24,479 nucleotides of DNA, from NCBI RefSeq assembly GCF_000090795.2, contig NW_003546369.1, positions 105,191-129,669 on the forward strand, in the 5' to 3' direction. How positions within the stretch are numbered: position 1 is the first letter of the stretch; each line of letters begins with the position of its first letter. Position numbers and translations under genes: made by a program. Positions 8,560-17,940 of the stretch are shown here, piece by piece. Under the pieces are notes generated by a model. That model was not told the DNA's origin, searched no databases, and saw only the letters and a program-made list of their open reading frames with translations. Origin of the DNA: Amphimedon queenslandica. Lineage: Eukaryota; Porifera; Demospongiae; Haplosclerida; Niphatidae.

Positions 8560-11500
8560 ATGATGTCGAATCTACTTTTATTTTTGTGGCTGCAGTACAT
8601 TCATTGCGCTGGTAAGTGTGATGTCGCTAGATTTAGTTATAGGAGTTGTATATCACCAAAAATTGGAAATAATCTGTCATCGCTTATTGATATAATATCA
8701 GTGATGCATGTGTATAATTATTGCCCTAAACCGTATACTAAAGTCTATTCAGTTTCACCTGACCTATTGATTTTTTGTTATGACTTTTGATAAACATGGA
8801 ATTTAGAAATTTTGTTTGCACCATTAGAATCATTAGGTCCTTCCCGTCCTTTAGATAAAAAGATCGGGCCAAAATGATAAGGCCTTAGCCTTTTTTGGAT
8901 GTCCCTGTATAAACTCAATGACATAAAGAATGCGGATGTGACGTAGTTATTAATTTTATTAATTGAAAAAAGCCAGGGGTCAGGTGAAAGTGAACAGACT
9001 TTACCTACTATACCCGTACAAAAAATTTGAGGGCATGAAAAGCTCTTAATTTTTTTATTTCAAGGGGATTAAATTTCACCGGCTTTACAAGTTTTTAAGA
9101 TAAATCATATTCTCACTCTGACCCTCTATAGGACCTTCCCTTTGACCCACTGCTGATAGTAGTCATTATTTATCACAATTATATGATTTTATACTGTTAC
9201 TTACATTTTGTATGCACACATGCATTACATACATGTGCTACGCATATACAGTGAGTATTTCTATAAGAAATCACCCACAAAATCCCTAAAATTAAATAAA
9301 AAATCTCACGGAGTTTTTACTCATATGGTATGGTTATAACTGTGGTTATCAATCGTAATTTATGGTTAAATGTGTGGGTTATCTATGGTTAAATGTGGTT
9401 GTCAATGGTTATGTATGAGAAGAGAAGGAGAGAGAGAATAGTCTCGTTGCCCATGCATGCATGCAGGGCCCTCCCCTACAGTCAAATGGCTGTAGAGAAA
9501 GGCCTGGGTAGTGAGACTAAAGAAAAAGAAAAGGTATAAGAGACAATGGAAACAGACTATAATAGTCTATCTTTTTTTCCAAAATCACTCTGAAATCATC
9601 TCCAATTTTTATTACATTTTCTGATACATATTAGTGTCCTTATAAGTTTGAGCTGATTTCAACTAGAATTTGTAAGTAGCAATTTTTTGGAACAAAACAA
9701 AGACTATTATAGCCTGTGTTTTTTCCAAAATTGACTCTAAGGTCATCACCAGTTTTTGCAGTTTTCAACAACACAAAAATACCATTGCAAATGATTTCAA
9801 AGGACAAAGCACAGCTAACCACACATAATAACCATGATAACCAGTCAGTAGGAAGTACACTTACTAAATTATCATTAATTCTTTTTATAGTTATAACAGT
9901 ACAGCCAGTGTCTATTAATACAACACTCAACTCTACTGTTGTCTTTTCTTGTGAAGCTGTGGCTGATGAGCTTGGTTTCAGAGTTAATAATGAAGTAGCT
10001 ACTGATGAAGCTGTTGTAGCTAAAGGATTTAGTGTAACAACAACTAATATTGGTGGTACTATAAGAGCAGAGCTAGAAGCAATAGCTTATGAATATAATA
10101 ATAATACTGAAGTGACATGTACAGCTATTACTGATGAGCCTCTTCAAGCAGTATTTAGTAATACATCAATATTAATGATACAAGGTTAGTGTGTATGTGT
10201 ATATGCATTAACATTTTCTTTTTAGGTCTATTGGACAGTGTGATTGATTTGGATTATACGTTTATTAATGGATCCAGTGTATTATTAATATGGAAAGCTC
10301 CCTATACACTGGATAATGTACCTATCACTGGATACTACATGTATATAGTCAATGGATTAGTGAACATTACTACTACTACTAATAATACTAATATTACATT
10401 ATCTGCTACTAATCCTGATCCTTGTATCATAAATATAGTATCAGTTTCCCCTATTAATGATGTTGGAATAGGTTTATCTAATGATATCAGTTTCTATTAT
10501 GAAAAAGGTTAGCATTATTATCGCTTCACGTATATGTTCATAGTATATCTCTCAGTTCCTCTTATTACTCCTAATGTGTCAGTGGTGCCATTAATTGATG
10601 GACAACAAATATTACTAAGTATCAGTATTAATGTAAGCTCAATACACCATTAGTATATGCATGCCATGCAATTATAATAGTTTACATAACATCATGAGTA
10701 TACTTTTTGATGACATCAGCTTTTTATTCCCACAATATTAGGTCAGTGCATTATGTAAAGCTGAATATCCTAATAATATAACAGTTAATATACTAAATAC
10801 CAATAATGCAGTAATAAGCAATGCCAGTATAACACCACAAGTCAATGATCATGAACTGATAACTGGAAGTACTTTGGTAACTAATTTAAATATGTTTATT
10901 GTTAATGTATCATTGAGCAATAATGGAGGAACATTTAATAACATGTCATCTTTTGGATTTAGTAAGTATAAACATAAAATCTTTTAATATTAACATATTT
11001 TATTAGGTTTTTTTGGACCAGTTACTAGCATTGCATCTTCAACAGAAAACTGTTCTACTATTAGTATAACATGGACTGCTCCTACAATTGATGATGGAGT
11101 ACCTATACAGTATTACATACTAAGAATATATGATACTATTGCTGGCAGTCTAGTGGATACTGTATCAGTATATGATACCAGTTATCAGTTTGTGGATACT
11201 AATTTATTTATTATTCGCTATACATATGTCATAACTGGAGTTAACGAATTAAGAGAAGGAATATCTAATAATGATACATTCTCATATCAAAAAGGTACAA
11301 ATATATTGTAGGCTTAACTTAGCTTATTATGTTTATTGGACATTTTAAAGTACCTAGAGCTGTTGAGAACACATCACTTGATGTATTATCTTATACACAA
11401 GGCCGGGTTATTGTCCAATTCTATATCCCAGTAATTAGTACATATATTATTATTCTTATTATTATTATTTATTTATTAATTTATAGATTATATTGGAATG

Positions 11501-12013
11501 TATCGGTGAAGCTCCTGAAGATGTTACAATTACTGTAATATGTAATGGAATTGATAGCATTACAACTAATAAAATAAAAAATTATATGAATATAACAGAA
11601 CTGATATCAGTTCCTCAATATCAACAGTGTAATTTCAGTATTGTATTTACTAATGAAGCTGGTAGTAGTAAACCACTTATACTAGAATTTGGTAAGTATG
11701 TATGTATTTTTACTACACATTCATGCATTGCATTATCAGATACTTACCCTACAACTGCATTCCCTACAACCAGCTTACCTATCGCTCTTTATATCATTAT
11801 TTCTGGTAAGTATAATAGTACATGCATATCATTAATTATGTTGTTGTAGTTACAGCATCACTAAATGGTGTTTTAATAATAATAATGATTATCATTATTA
11901 TTACATACAAGGGATGTCTTAGAAAACGAAAGCAAAGAGTAAGTATACTAATAATTTTTTTATTATTATTTCATTACTTACAGTATTTTTTATACGACAA
12001 CTACCAAATGTAG
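8560..12013 (+). CDS. Ig/FN3 single-pass receptor, complete 11-exon gene
   Basis: Exons: 8560-8611, 9891-10184, 10226-10507, 10556-10632, 10742-10961, 11007-11294, 11351-11430, 11487-11691, 11740-11805, 11850-11938, 11984-12013. They total 1683 bp (560 aa plus stop) in one open frame, with GT-AG introns of 41-109 bp except the 1.28-kb first. The protein has a signal peptide (1-17, MMSNLLLFLWLQYIHCA), Ig1 (18-115, cysteines in FSC and VTC), FN3-1 (116-209), Ig2 (210-308, second cysteine missing), FN3-2 (309-404), Ig3 (405-499), a Thr/Pro linker, a membrane helix (about 526-541, GVLIIIMIIIIITY), a basic stop-transfer (RKRKQR) and a 9-residue end with Tyr552, Tyr555 and Tyr558. It is predicted to sit in the plasma membrane as an adhesion or recognition receptor; the ligand is unknown. 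Weak points are the exon 7 acceptor (ttttaaag) and an alternative exon 4 acceptor at 10533 that adds 8 codons less one split. I do not recognise an orthologue. Confidence 0.85.
9437..9521. repeat. Small foldback inside intron 1
   Basis: AGTCTCGTTGCCCA near 9441 pairs, with a few mismatches, with TGGGTAGTGAGACT near 9507. Inside, GGGCCCTCCCCTACAG pairs with CTGTAGAGAAAGGCCT around the loop TCAAATGG. The whole is about 85 bp and could be a short MITE or a structured RNA element in the pre-mRNA. Confidence 0.5.
9554..9775. repeat. Imperfect direct repeat in intron 1
   Basis: A segment of about 72 bp beginning AGACTATAATAG at 9554 recurs beginning AGACTATTATAG at 9701. Both run through a T-tract, then CCAAAAT, ACTCT, TCATC and ATTTT or TTTTT in the same order. 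The copies are about 147 bp apart, so this is an old tandem duplication. Confidence 0.6.
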
Positions 12014-12241
12014 TGAAGCATATCTGTAATTTAGAAAACAGGACAGAAACATGACGTTAAAAATTTTATAATATTTGTTTGATTATAATTATCTTTAGTA
12101 AAAAATGAGTATAATAGTTTGTCATAATTATAAACTATGCATAAAAAACTAATCGATGACATCACATGTACAGGCTACTAATTCGTAGTATTATCAGCTG
12201 TATGATGATAATGATGATTTATCATGATTATGAGCAACAAA
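12014..12241. other. 3' flank of the Ig/FN3 gene
   Basis: AT-rich sequence after the stop codon. No canonical AATAAA poly(A) signal is visible close to the stop, so the end of the transcript is not fixed. Confidence 0.4.
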
Positions 12242-12320
12242 ATTATTGGCCTCACCTATGCGAAGTATAGGTACTTGTTAGTCTTGTGGGGCCAGACTCA
12301 ATTTTTAGAATAGAGTCTGG
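12242..12320. repeat. Extra copy of the element-end sequence with a small hairpin
   Basis: The sequence ATTATTGGCCTCACCTATGCG at 12242 onward, with GTATAGGTA and TTGTGGGGCCAG, is repeated about 200 bp later at 12443 onward with few differences. The latter begins the long terminal inverted repeat. This first copy ends in a hairpin with CCAGACTC (12292-12299) and GAGTCTGG (12313-12320). It looks like an orphan end of the same or a related element. Confidence 0.55.
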
Positions 12321-12442
12321 CTTCATGCTTAACATCAACTCGTGCTTGTCTGGCGGAATTTGGATGACCCAATGAAATCACTGTTACCATGGTTACATTA
12401 TAACCTGCCCACACACAGTAAGTCTAGAGCCTAGGCCTAGTC

Positions 12443-14385
12443 TATTATTGGCCTCGCCTACGCGAGGTATAAGTAGTTGTTGTGGGGCCAGCCTGAAATG
12501 AGGATCAAATGCGGATCGGGCTGAAATGCGGATCAACGCGGAACGCTCGCGGATCTCTATTGAAACTTGACTGATCTGTCTGAAAGAATGATATCTATGC
12601 ATCAGGAGGGAATTTTTATTAGCTCTATTTGAGTTTTTGATAAGAACTTCATCATTTTAGCAGTTTCAGAACAGGTAGGCTGTTTATGATCATTAGATCT
12701 ATGTCAATAATATTATTTTCGTTGATTACATTTACTATAGTGTCAGTTTATTGACAGTTTGAGCTGATATAATAGTTTCAATTAGACTATAAAACTTCAT
12801 AGTAACGTAGTTGCTAGTAATTTTCATGACAGTTAGATCTATATAAGCTGATTATTGTTTCATTAAGACTATGAAGCATTTTGGTGGGGTGATTACAGTT
12901 TCTTTTTTATATACAGTATCTACTTGAGCTGACCATAACTTCAAGATTTATGTGTGAATGTGATTCAGAACAATAACATCTTATAATGGATCCTTAAGAA
13001 ATAATTATAATAAATTCATAAGTTTTTAATGACACAGTGATATTATAGCTTTAACACAATAGTAAACTGCTGCAGCAGCTGATATATGAACTGAATATTT
13101 CAAACTTTGATTGAATAGGAATAACAAAAGAATTTTTATTTTACTACGAGAAATGAAAGTATAACTGTCTCTATTGCAACACATTAATGCTCTGAATTTT
13201 TATGTAGACAGCTATAGTCATACACAAGGTAGTGCAGACTGTGAAATGTTTCTGGTTATGAATCACCACTGATAAGGGGAGAAATACAATCTTCATTATA
13301 ACATTAATGCATACTATTTTATAATGGCATTGTGGGCGTATGGAAGTTTTATAGCTTTATAAAATGTACTCCATTCCAATTAAAAAATTATTTGATGTTA
13401 TTAAAAGTCATTAATTTTCAAGTTAGTTCATACATACATTTCCCATTTACAGTACAAATTTATTTAAACTGCTATAGATCCCTTATCAAGTGAATTTTAT
13501 TCACATGATTTATATTTCTTATACATTCATCTCACTTTAATTAGATTTTGCAATTATAAAACCAAAGCATATAGTACACTGAAATTGGGAAATACAATGA
13601 GATTAAATCAATAAACAAAAGGAATCAGTAACAATAGCTAATAGTAAAATTTTAAGAGACTACGACTGTGAATGATTGATGGAATGAATAAATAATAATA
13701 GTAGTTAGCTGAATAATGATAATAAAGATTAAAAATATAATAATTCTATAAGTCATGCAGAATGAATAATAATAATTAGAAAATAACAGTGATAAAGTAA
13801 AAAAACAAAGACTGGAATTCCCAGACAATGGTCCACTTTGCCATCTATGTTGAACTTGGGGGGTACAGCCATGATAGCACTTTAAAATAACTTGACTTGT
13901 CTCTTGACTGCATGAAGGCACACTGAGCTAATGTTGAGTGTGTTGACTGCTCAGTAGTTAGATCTAGTAGTAGTCTGTTTTCTTATTATCACAGGCAAAG
14001 GTTGCATGTTTACAAAAGTTGAAGAGAATAGCTCAAGAGGATATCAGCTTATCTGTAGATCTCAACTGTCATAAAATACAGGCTAATATTATCGACATAG
14101 TGATCATAAGCATCAGCTTACCTGCATGTACTGAAACTGCAAGGATGATAAAGTTCCTATCAAAGACTCAAATAGAGCTGATAAATTTCTCTCCTGATGC
14201 ATAGCTATCATTCTTGCAGAAAGATCTGTATAGTTTCCGTGTTGTTCCGTACTTCAATACAGATCCGCGAGCGTTCCGCATTTCAGCCTGATCCGCATTT
14301 GATCCGCGTGGATCCGTATTTCAGGCAGGCCCGTTGTTGTGTGTGTCTGTCATTGCCCTCGCCCACGCCGTAGGCGTATAGGCGA
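12443..14385. mobile_element. Non-autonomous foldback-type DNA element with long terminal inverted repeats
   Basis: The left end (12443 to about 12725) is the inverted complement of the right end (about 14075 to 14385). Shared landmarks in order are GCTGAAATGCGGA, GGAACGCTCGCGGATCT, AAGAATGATA, TATGCATCAGGAG, GCTCTATTTGAGT and GCAGTTTCAG. The outermost part has a GC-rich hairpin, CCTCGCCTACGCGAGG on the left and CCCTCGCC...GGCGAGGG on the right. The subterminal part repeats AATGCGGATC several times, as transposase-binding arrays often do. The 1.35-kb interior is AT-rich with no supported ORF. I did not find a transposase gene or an unambiguous target-site duplication, so the family is unassigned. 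Confidence 0.75.
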
Positions 14386-14405
14386 GGGTACTGCGCTCGT
14401 GCTGT

Positions 14406-14407
<2 letters not shown>

Positions 14408-14483
<76 letters not shown>
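14408..14483. repeat. (TG)n microsatellite
   Basis: A pure TG dinucleotide run of about 76 bp just outside the long-inverted-repeat element. On the minus strand it gives Thr-His repeats in open frames, which are not real genes. Confidence 0.97.
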
Positions 14484-14486
<3 letters not shown>

Positions 14487-15113
14487 TGGGAGATATACAA
14501 ATATCTGAACCCAGCTAACCATAGCCGTAGCCTAGCGCTGGGGTGCACCTCGATTGGAATGATTGGCCAATGCCCGTGATCCCCTCCCATTGACCCTTGT
14601 TATAAGGTTGCCATCAGATGGTCTTTTGCTCCAATTTTGTTTATGTGGTTTGGCTACATTTGTTATTATTTAGTTTTTGTTACCATTATTGTTGCTTATT
14701 CATGCGTGTTAGTCATTATAGTAAGAGGTGTGGTTTTTCTCATGTGACCCTCCGAAGGGACCGGCAGTCTGGCCTTGAGAGCCAGATGTGGCAGGTTAAA
14801 ACGTTTTTTCGGGCGCCCAACTCTCCCTGCTCTGCCAAATCCACTTCAGTCAGGTCAGAGTAATCTTTATAATCCTAAACTAGAGTTGCTTTAGTAGGCT
14901 GATATTAAGTTTTTGTAGTACATGTACATGCATGTGTAAAACTGGTGTAGGCTCTGTGGTTTTGTGGACTATATAGCCTTTGTTTGTAGATGGTAACTCA
15001 CCTACATGTACATCTAGTTCCTCTGGAAGTGTAGTATGGGCCTGGGTAGCTAGTACTGGAGTATGGCGGGGGATTTGTGTCAAAATTATATACATTAATT
15101 TTTATTAAGTGAA
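14484..15113. other. Intergenic stretch without a supported gene
   Basis: Nothing convincing is coded here. Within it, 15060-15090 (GGCGGGGGATTTGTGTCAAAAT) is the inverted counterpart of 23316-23340, which marks the edge of a dispersed repeat that also includes the 21-bp minisatellite. Confidence 0.4.
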
Positions 15114-15150
15114 AAGCAGCGCGGCGCGGCTACGCCACGCCGCGCTGCTT
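15114..15150. repeat. Perfect GC-rich hairpin
   Basis: AAGCAGCGCGGC (15114-15125) and GCCGCGCTGCTT (15139-15150) are exact reverse complements with a 13-base loop, GCGGCTACGCCAC. The loop can pair further. The GC content is strikingly high against the AT-rich surroundings. Confidence 0.85.
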
Positions 15151-15159
15151 GGGTGGTGT

Positions 15160-15310
15160 TGATGCTCATCATTGAGTGGTGGTACTTCATTATTGAGTGG
15201 TGGTACTTCATCATTGTGTGGTGATACTTCGTCGTTGTGTGGTAGTACTTCGTCGTTAAGTGGTGGTAGTGCTTCGTTATTGTGTGGTAGTGGCCAATCA
15301 GCGTGTGAGT
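15160..15310. repeat. 21-bp minisatellite, copy A
   Basis: Six to seven imperfect units of about 21 bp, like TCATTGTGTGGTGGTACTTCA, in tandem. On the minus strand it is homologous to the minisatellite at 22921-23305. Because 21 is divisible by three and the unit lacks stops, it produces long open frames on both strands that should not be taken as genes. Confidence 0.85.
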
Positions 15311-15715
15311 GGTGGCCATCATCGTGTCAGTGTGTGACCCTCGGATTTTCTTTACACCATAATCAGGTGATGCTCGCCCCGCCTATGGTAGGCGTGTTTT
15401 CTGTAAAGAGACAAGATGGTGCCGGATGAAGTTAACCAAGTTTATCCAGTTTAAAGAGGTTTAATGGTTAGTTTTTATTGTAATTGAACTAGATTCTACA
15501 AGTAATAGCCCTTGTGTAATTCCTTAGATGTATGGGGGATTTAAAACACTCATTTTGAGTTTATTCATCCATTACACTACACGGGCCAACAGTGGAGACA
15601 GTGTGTTATCTCCTTGTGGGTGTTGTTGGCCAAGAGCTTCTTCAAGGAGTTGTTCTGGGTAAGAAATGTGTGTATTATTATTATCTCTGCTCACAATTCC
15701 TCATTATTATAATAC
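15311..15715. other. Intergenic stretch, possible isolated exon not supported
   Basis: A short open frame at 15592-15660 (METVCYLLVGVV onward) ends next to a gtaaga donor-like site. It has no partner exons or recognisable domain, so I do not call it. Confidence 0.3.
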
Positions 15716-15908
15716 TGTATAGCTGGTTTATTTCGAGGATGATAATTTTTGCGAATGGCCTGTATCCGGAGATTCATGGAATTAATTTTTGCGAATTGCC
15801 ACTTTTCTGCCATCTTGTACCATATTAAATTGATTTTCAAGGAATTTAATTTCACAAATCTTCAAAAATCTGTGAAATTTGTTATCCTCGAAATAAATCT
15901 GCTGTACA
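15716..15908. mobile_element. 193-bp MITE
   Basis: The left end, TGTATAGCTGGTTTATTTCGAGGAT (15716-15740), matches the inverted right end, ATCCTCGAAATAAATCTGCTGTACA, ending at 15908, with three differences. Inside, the second layer (AATTAATTTTTGCGAAT and AATTTCACAGATTTTT-like) is also loosely complementary. Size, terminal inverted repeats and lack of coding fit a miniature inverted-repeat transposable element. The target-site duplication is unclear. Confidence 0.75.
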
Positions 15909-16292
15909 GAGTAATAATAGTTATTATTATTATTATTGTCATTTTTACATAGGACCATACAAGGGGAAAAGAGACTGAGTGGCCCAGAGAGAGACCTGAT
16001 AAAGAGAAAGGGATTGTATAACTAATGTCAATGTGTATAATGGTGATTTTTTAAACATTAAAAATGATGTTTTGAGCAAGTAGAAACATTGTAGCAACCA
16101 TTAGATCAAGAGCAGTTTGTACATTCAGTCTTACGTATAATGTTTCTGCTAGTACTTACAACTAAAAGTTTAAAAAAATGAAATGTCTGAAACACATTGG
16201 AACAGTTAGCTAGCAGTGGTGTAAAGTAATAAGCTCTGAAAGAATTGCAGCTGAAAAGAAAAGGGGAAAGGAGGAACTGAGGAAGACATGCA
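15909..16292. other. Non-coding stretch between repeats
   Basis: Starts with an ATT/TTA-rich tract and is otherwise plain AT-rich sequence. No gene seen. Confidence 0.4.
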
Positions 16293-16686
16293 CTAACACC
16301 CACTCAAGTGTGGAGTGGCTGGGTATCTTTCAGAGTTTCTGCATCAAAACTCACCAATTTTGTCATGATCTACTCTGTATAGCTAACAGGTAATGTTTAA
16401 GCAAGAATGAAAATTAATTGCAAGCAAATATAAAAATTTGTCAATTTGTGCTCATTTCTGGCCTTCAAGGCCAGTAAAAGTAGATGTTGAACTTACTTGG
16501 CTCAAAGGCCAAGTTTGGTAAAATCCCCCCAAGTTATGTGTAATTGCAATAAACTTTCATTCTTGCTTAAACATTAACTTTTAGCCATACAAGATAGTTT
16601 CTGGTAAAATTGGTGAATTTTGATGCAGAAACACTGAGTTCTAGCCCGTAAAATACCCAGCCACTCCAAGATTGAGTGGGCGTTAA
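16293..16686 (+). mobile_element. TTAA-flanked MITE, copy 1
   Basis: Terminal inverted repeats of about 110 bp run from ACACCCACTC (after CTAA at 16293-16296) and end in GAGTGGGCG before TTAA at 16683-16686. Shared internal landmarks are AGTGGCTGGGTAT / ATACCCAGCCACT, TTTCTGCATCAAAA / TTTTGATGCAGAAA and TAATGTTTAAGCAAGAATGA / TCATTCTTGCTTAAACATTA. TTAA is the target of piggyBac-type transposases. The outer flank has changed to CTAA. There is no coding capacity. Confidence 0.7.
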
Positions 16687-17134
16687 GGCCTGGAAATCAT
16701 GCTTTTAGCTCTGTATCTCGTTCATTTTAGACACTTTCTTAGTGAAATTTTTTATGCAATATAATCTATATTTATGCCAAGTAATCAAGTAATTGGAGTG
16801 GCAATAGTAGGATTTTCTTACTAGTTAAAAAATCAAAAACAAAATTTCTAGTTTTCCTGCTTTACGATGGTACAAAACTTTCTGTAGTAAAATTAACCAA
16901 TTTTAAAAATTGGCTAGTTTTACTACAGAAAGTTTTATAATCGTAAAGCTAGCCTTTTAACAAAAAAAGCACAAATTTTAATTTTAATTTTTAACTAGTG
17001 AAAAAAATCATACTATTGCCACTCCATATACTTAAATGCTTGGCATAAATGTAGATTATATTGCATAAAAAAATTTCACTAAGAAAGTGTCTAAAATGAA
17101 CGAGATACAGAGCTAAAAGCATGATTTCCAGGCC

Positions 17135-17538
17135 TTAACGCCCACTCAGTCTGGGAGTGGCTGGGTATTTTACGGGCTAGAACTCAGGGTTTCTGCATCA
17201 AAATTCACCAATTTTACCAGAAACTATCTTGTATGGCTAACAGTTAATGTTTAAGCAAGAATAAAAGTTTATTACAATTACACATAAAGTGGGGGGATTT
17301 TCACCAAACTTGGCCTTCAAGCCCAGTAAGTTGAACTATGCCTTTTACTGGCCTTGAAGGCCAGAAATGAGCACACATTGACCAATTTTTATGTCTGCTT
17401 GCAATTAACTCTTATTCTTGCTTAAACATTACCTGTTAGCTATACAGAGTGGATCATGACAAAATTGGTGAATTTTGATTCAGAAACTCTGAGTTCTAGT
17501 CTAGAGGTACCCAGCCACGCCCCGCAAGTGGGTGTTAA
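17135..17538 (-). mobile_element. TTAA-flanked MITE, copy 2 (inverted)
   Basis: The same element as at 16293-16686, in the opposite orientation, flanked by TTAA at 17135-17138 and 17535-17538. Its ends read CGCCCACTC and AGTGGGTG. It has scattered differences from copy 1, for example in the CAAAGGCCAAG stretch, so the duplication is not brand new. Confidence 0.7.
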
Positions 17539-17940
17539 ATCTTTCTTTATTGGCTCTCTATCTTCATAATTCTTCAATTTTTAGCTGAAATTTTTTTAGA
17601 ATTCATTGCTTTGCTTCTTGGCACATATAGTCCAAAGCCATAGCTCAGCCATACCTCTGATAAATTCTGATGCTATAGCTCTCAGTTCGCACATTATCTG
17701 CATGGTTAGCATGGGAGCATAGTAATTAATTTTATTTGCAACTTTTCATAAATTTTGCCTGACACTGATTATATAACGCCACTGCTATCTATTTATACCT
17801 TTATTATTAACACCTATGACTAGCTAGCATCAACAAAATTTTCCACACCCATTATGAATAAACAATTAAAGGTTAGACCATACAACACGTGTATGCGGTT
17901 GCTGCTTGCTTGTGATCATCTTTGAAGAAGAGAGGACGTG
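17539..17940. other. Upstream region of the HECT gene
   Basis: AT-rich, with no supported coding. The promoter and 5' untranslated region of the HECT gene should lie here. I see no definite core promoter motif. Confidence 0.4.

Larger units (their letters stand above)
16293..17538. repeat. 1.25-kb nested palindrome
   Basis: The left half (16293-16905) is the near-perfect inverted complement of the right half (16910-17538), with the axis at CCAATTTTAAAAATTGG near 16907. Nearest the axis, AAACTTTCTGTAGTAAAA mirrors TTTTACTACAGAAAGTTT. The outer segment of each arm is itself a foldback (see the two MITE entries). The middle segment 16687-17134 is a simple palindrome with AAATCATGCTTTTAGCTCTGTATCTCG mirrored on the other side. 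Arms of about 615 bp would form a very long hairpin in single-stranded DNA or RNA. Confidence 0.9.

Noticed and set aside
9640..9930. 96-codon minus-strand frame
   Set aside because: It lies antisense to intron 1 and exon 2 of the receptor gene and has no independent support.
14283..14590. Open frames rich in Thr-His on the minus strand
   Set aside because: Translation of the (TG)n microsatellite and the inverted-repeat end; no conserved domain.
14750..14830. tRNA-like or SINE-like segment (GGACCGGCAGTCTGGCCTTGAG)
   Set aside because: I could not fold an acceptor stem and T-arm together, and the B-box-like GGTTAAAACG is a poor match.
15172..15429. Ser/Gly-rich protein frame
   Set aside because: Translation of the 21-bp minisatellite copy A.
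16106..16303. 65-codon minus-strand frame
   Set aside because: No domain or splice support, and it runs into the end of the palindromic repeat.
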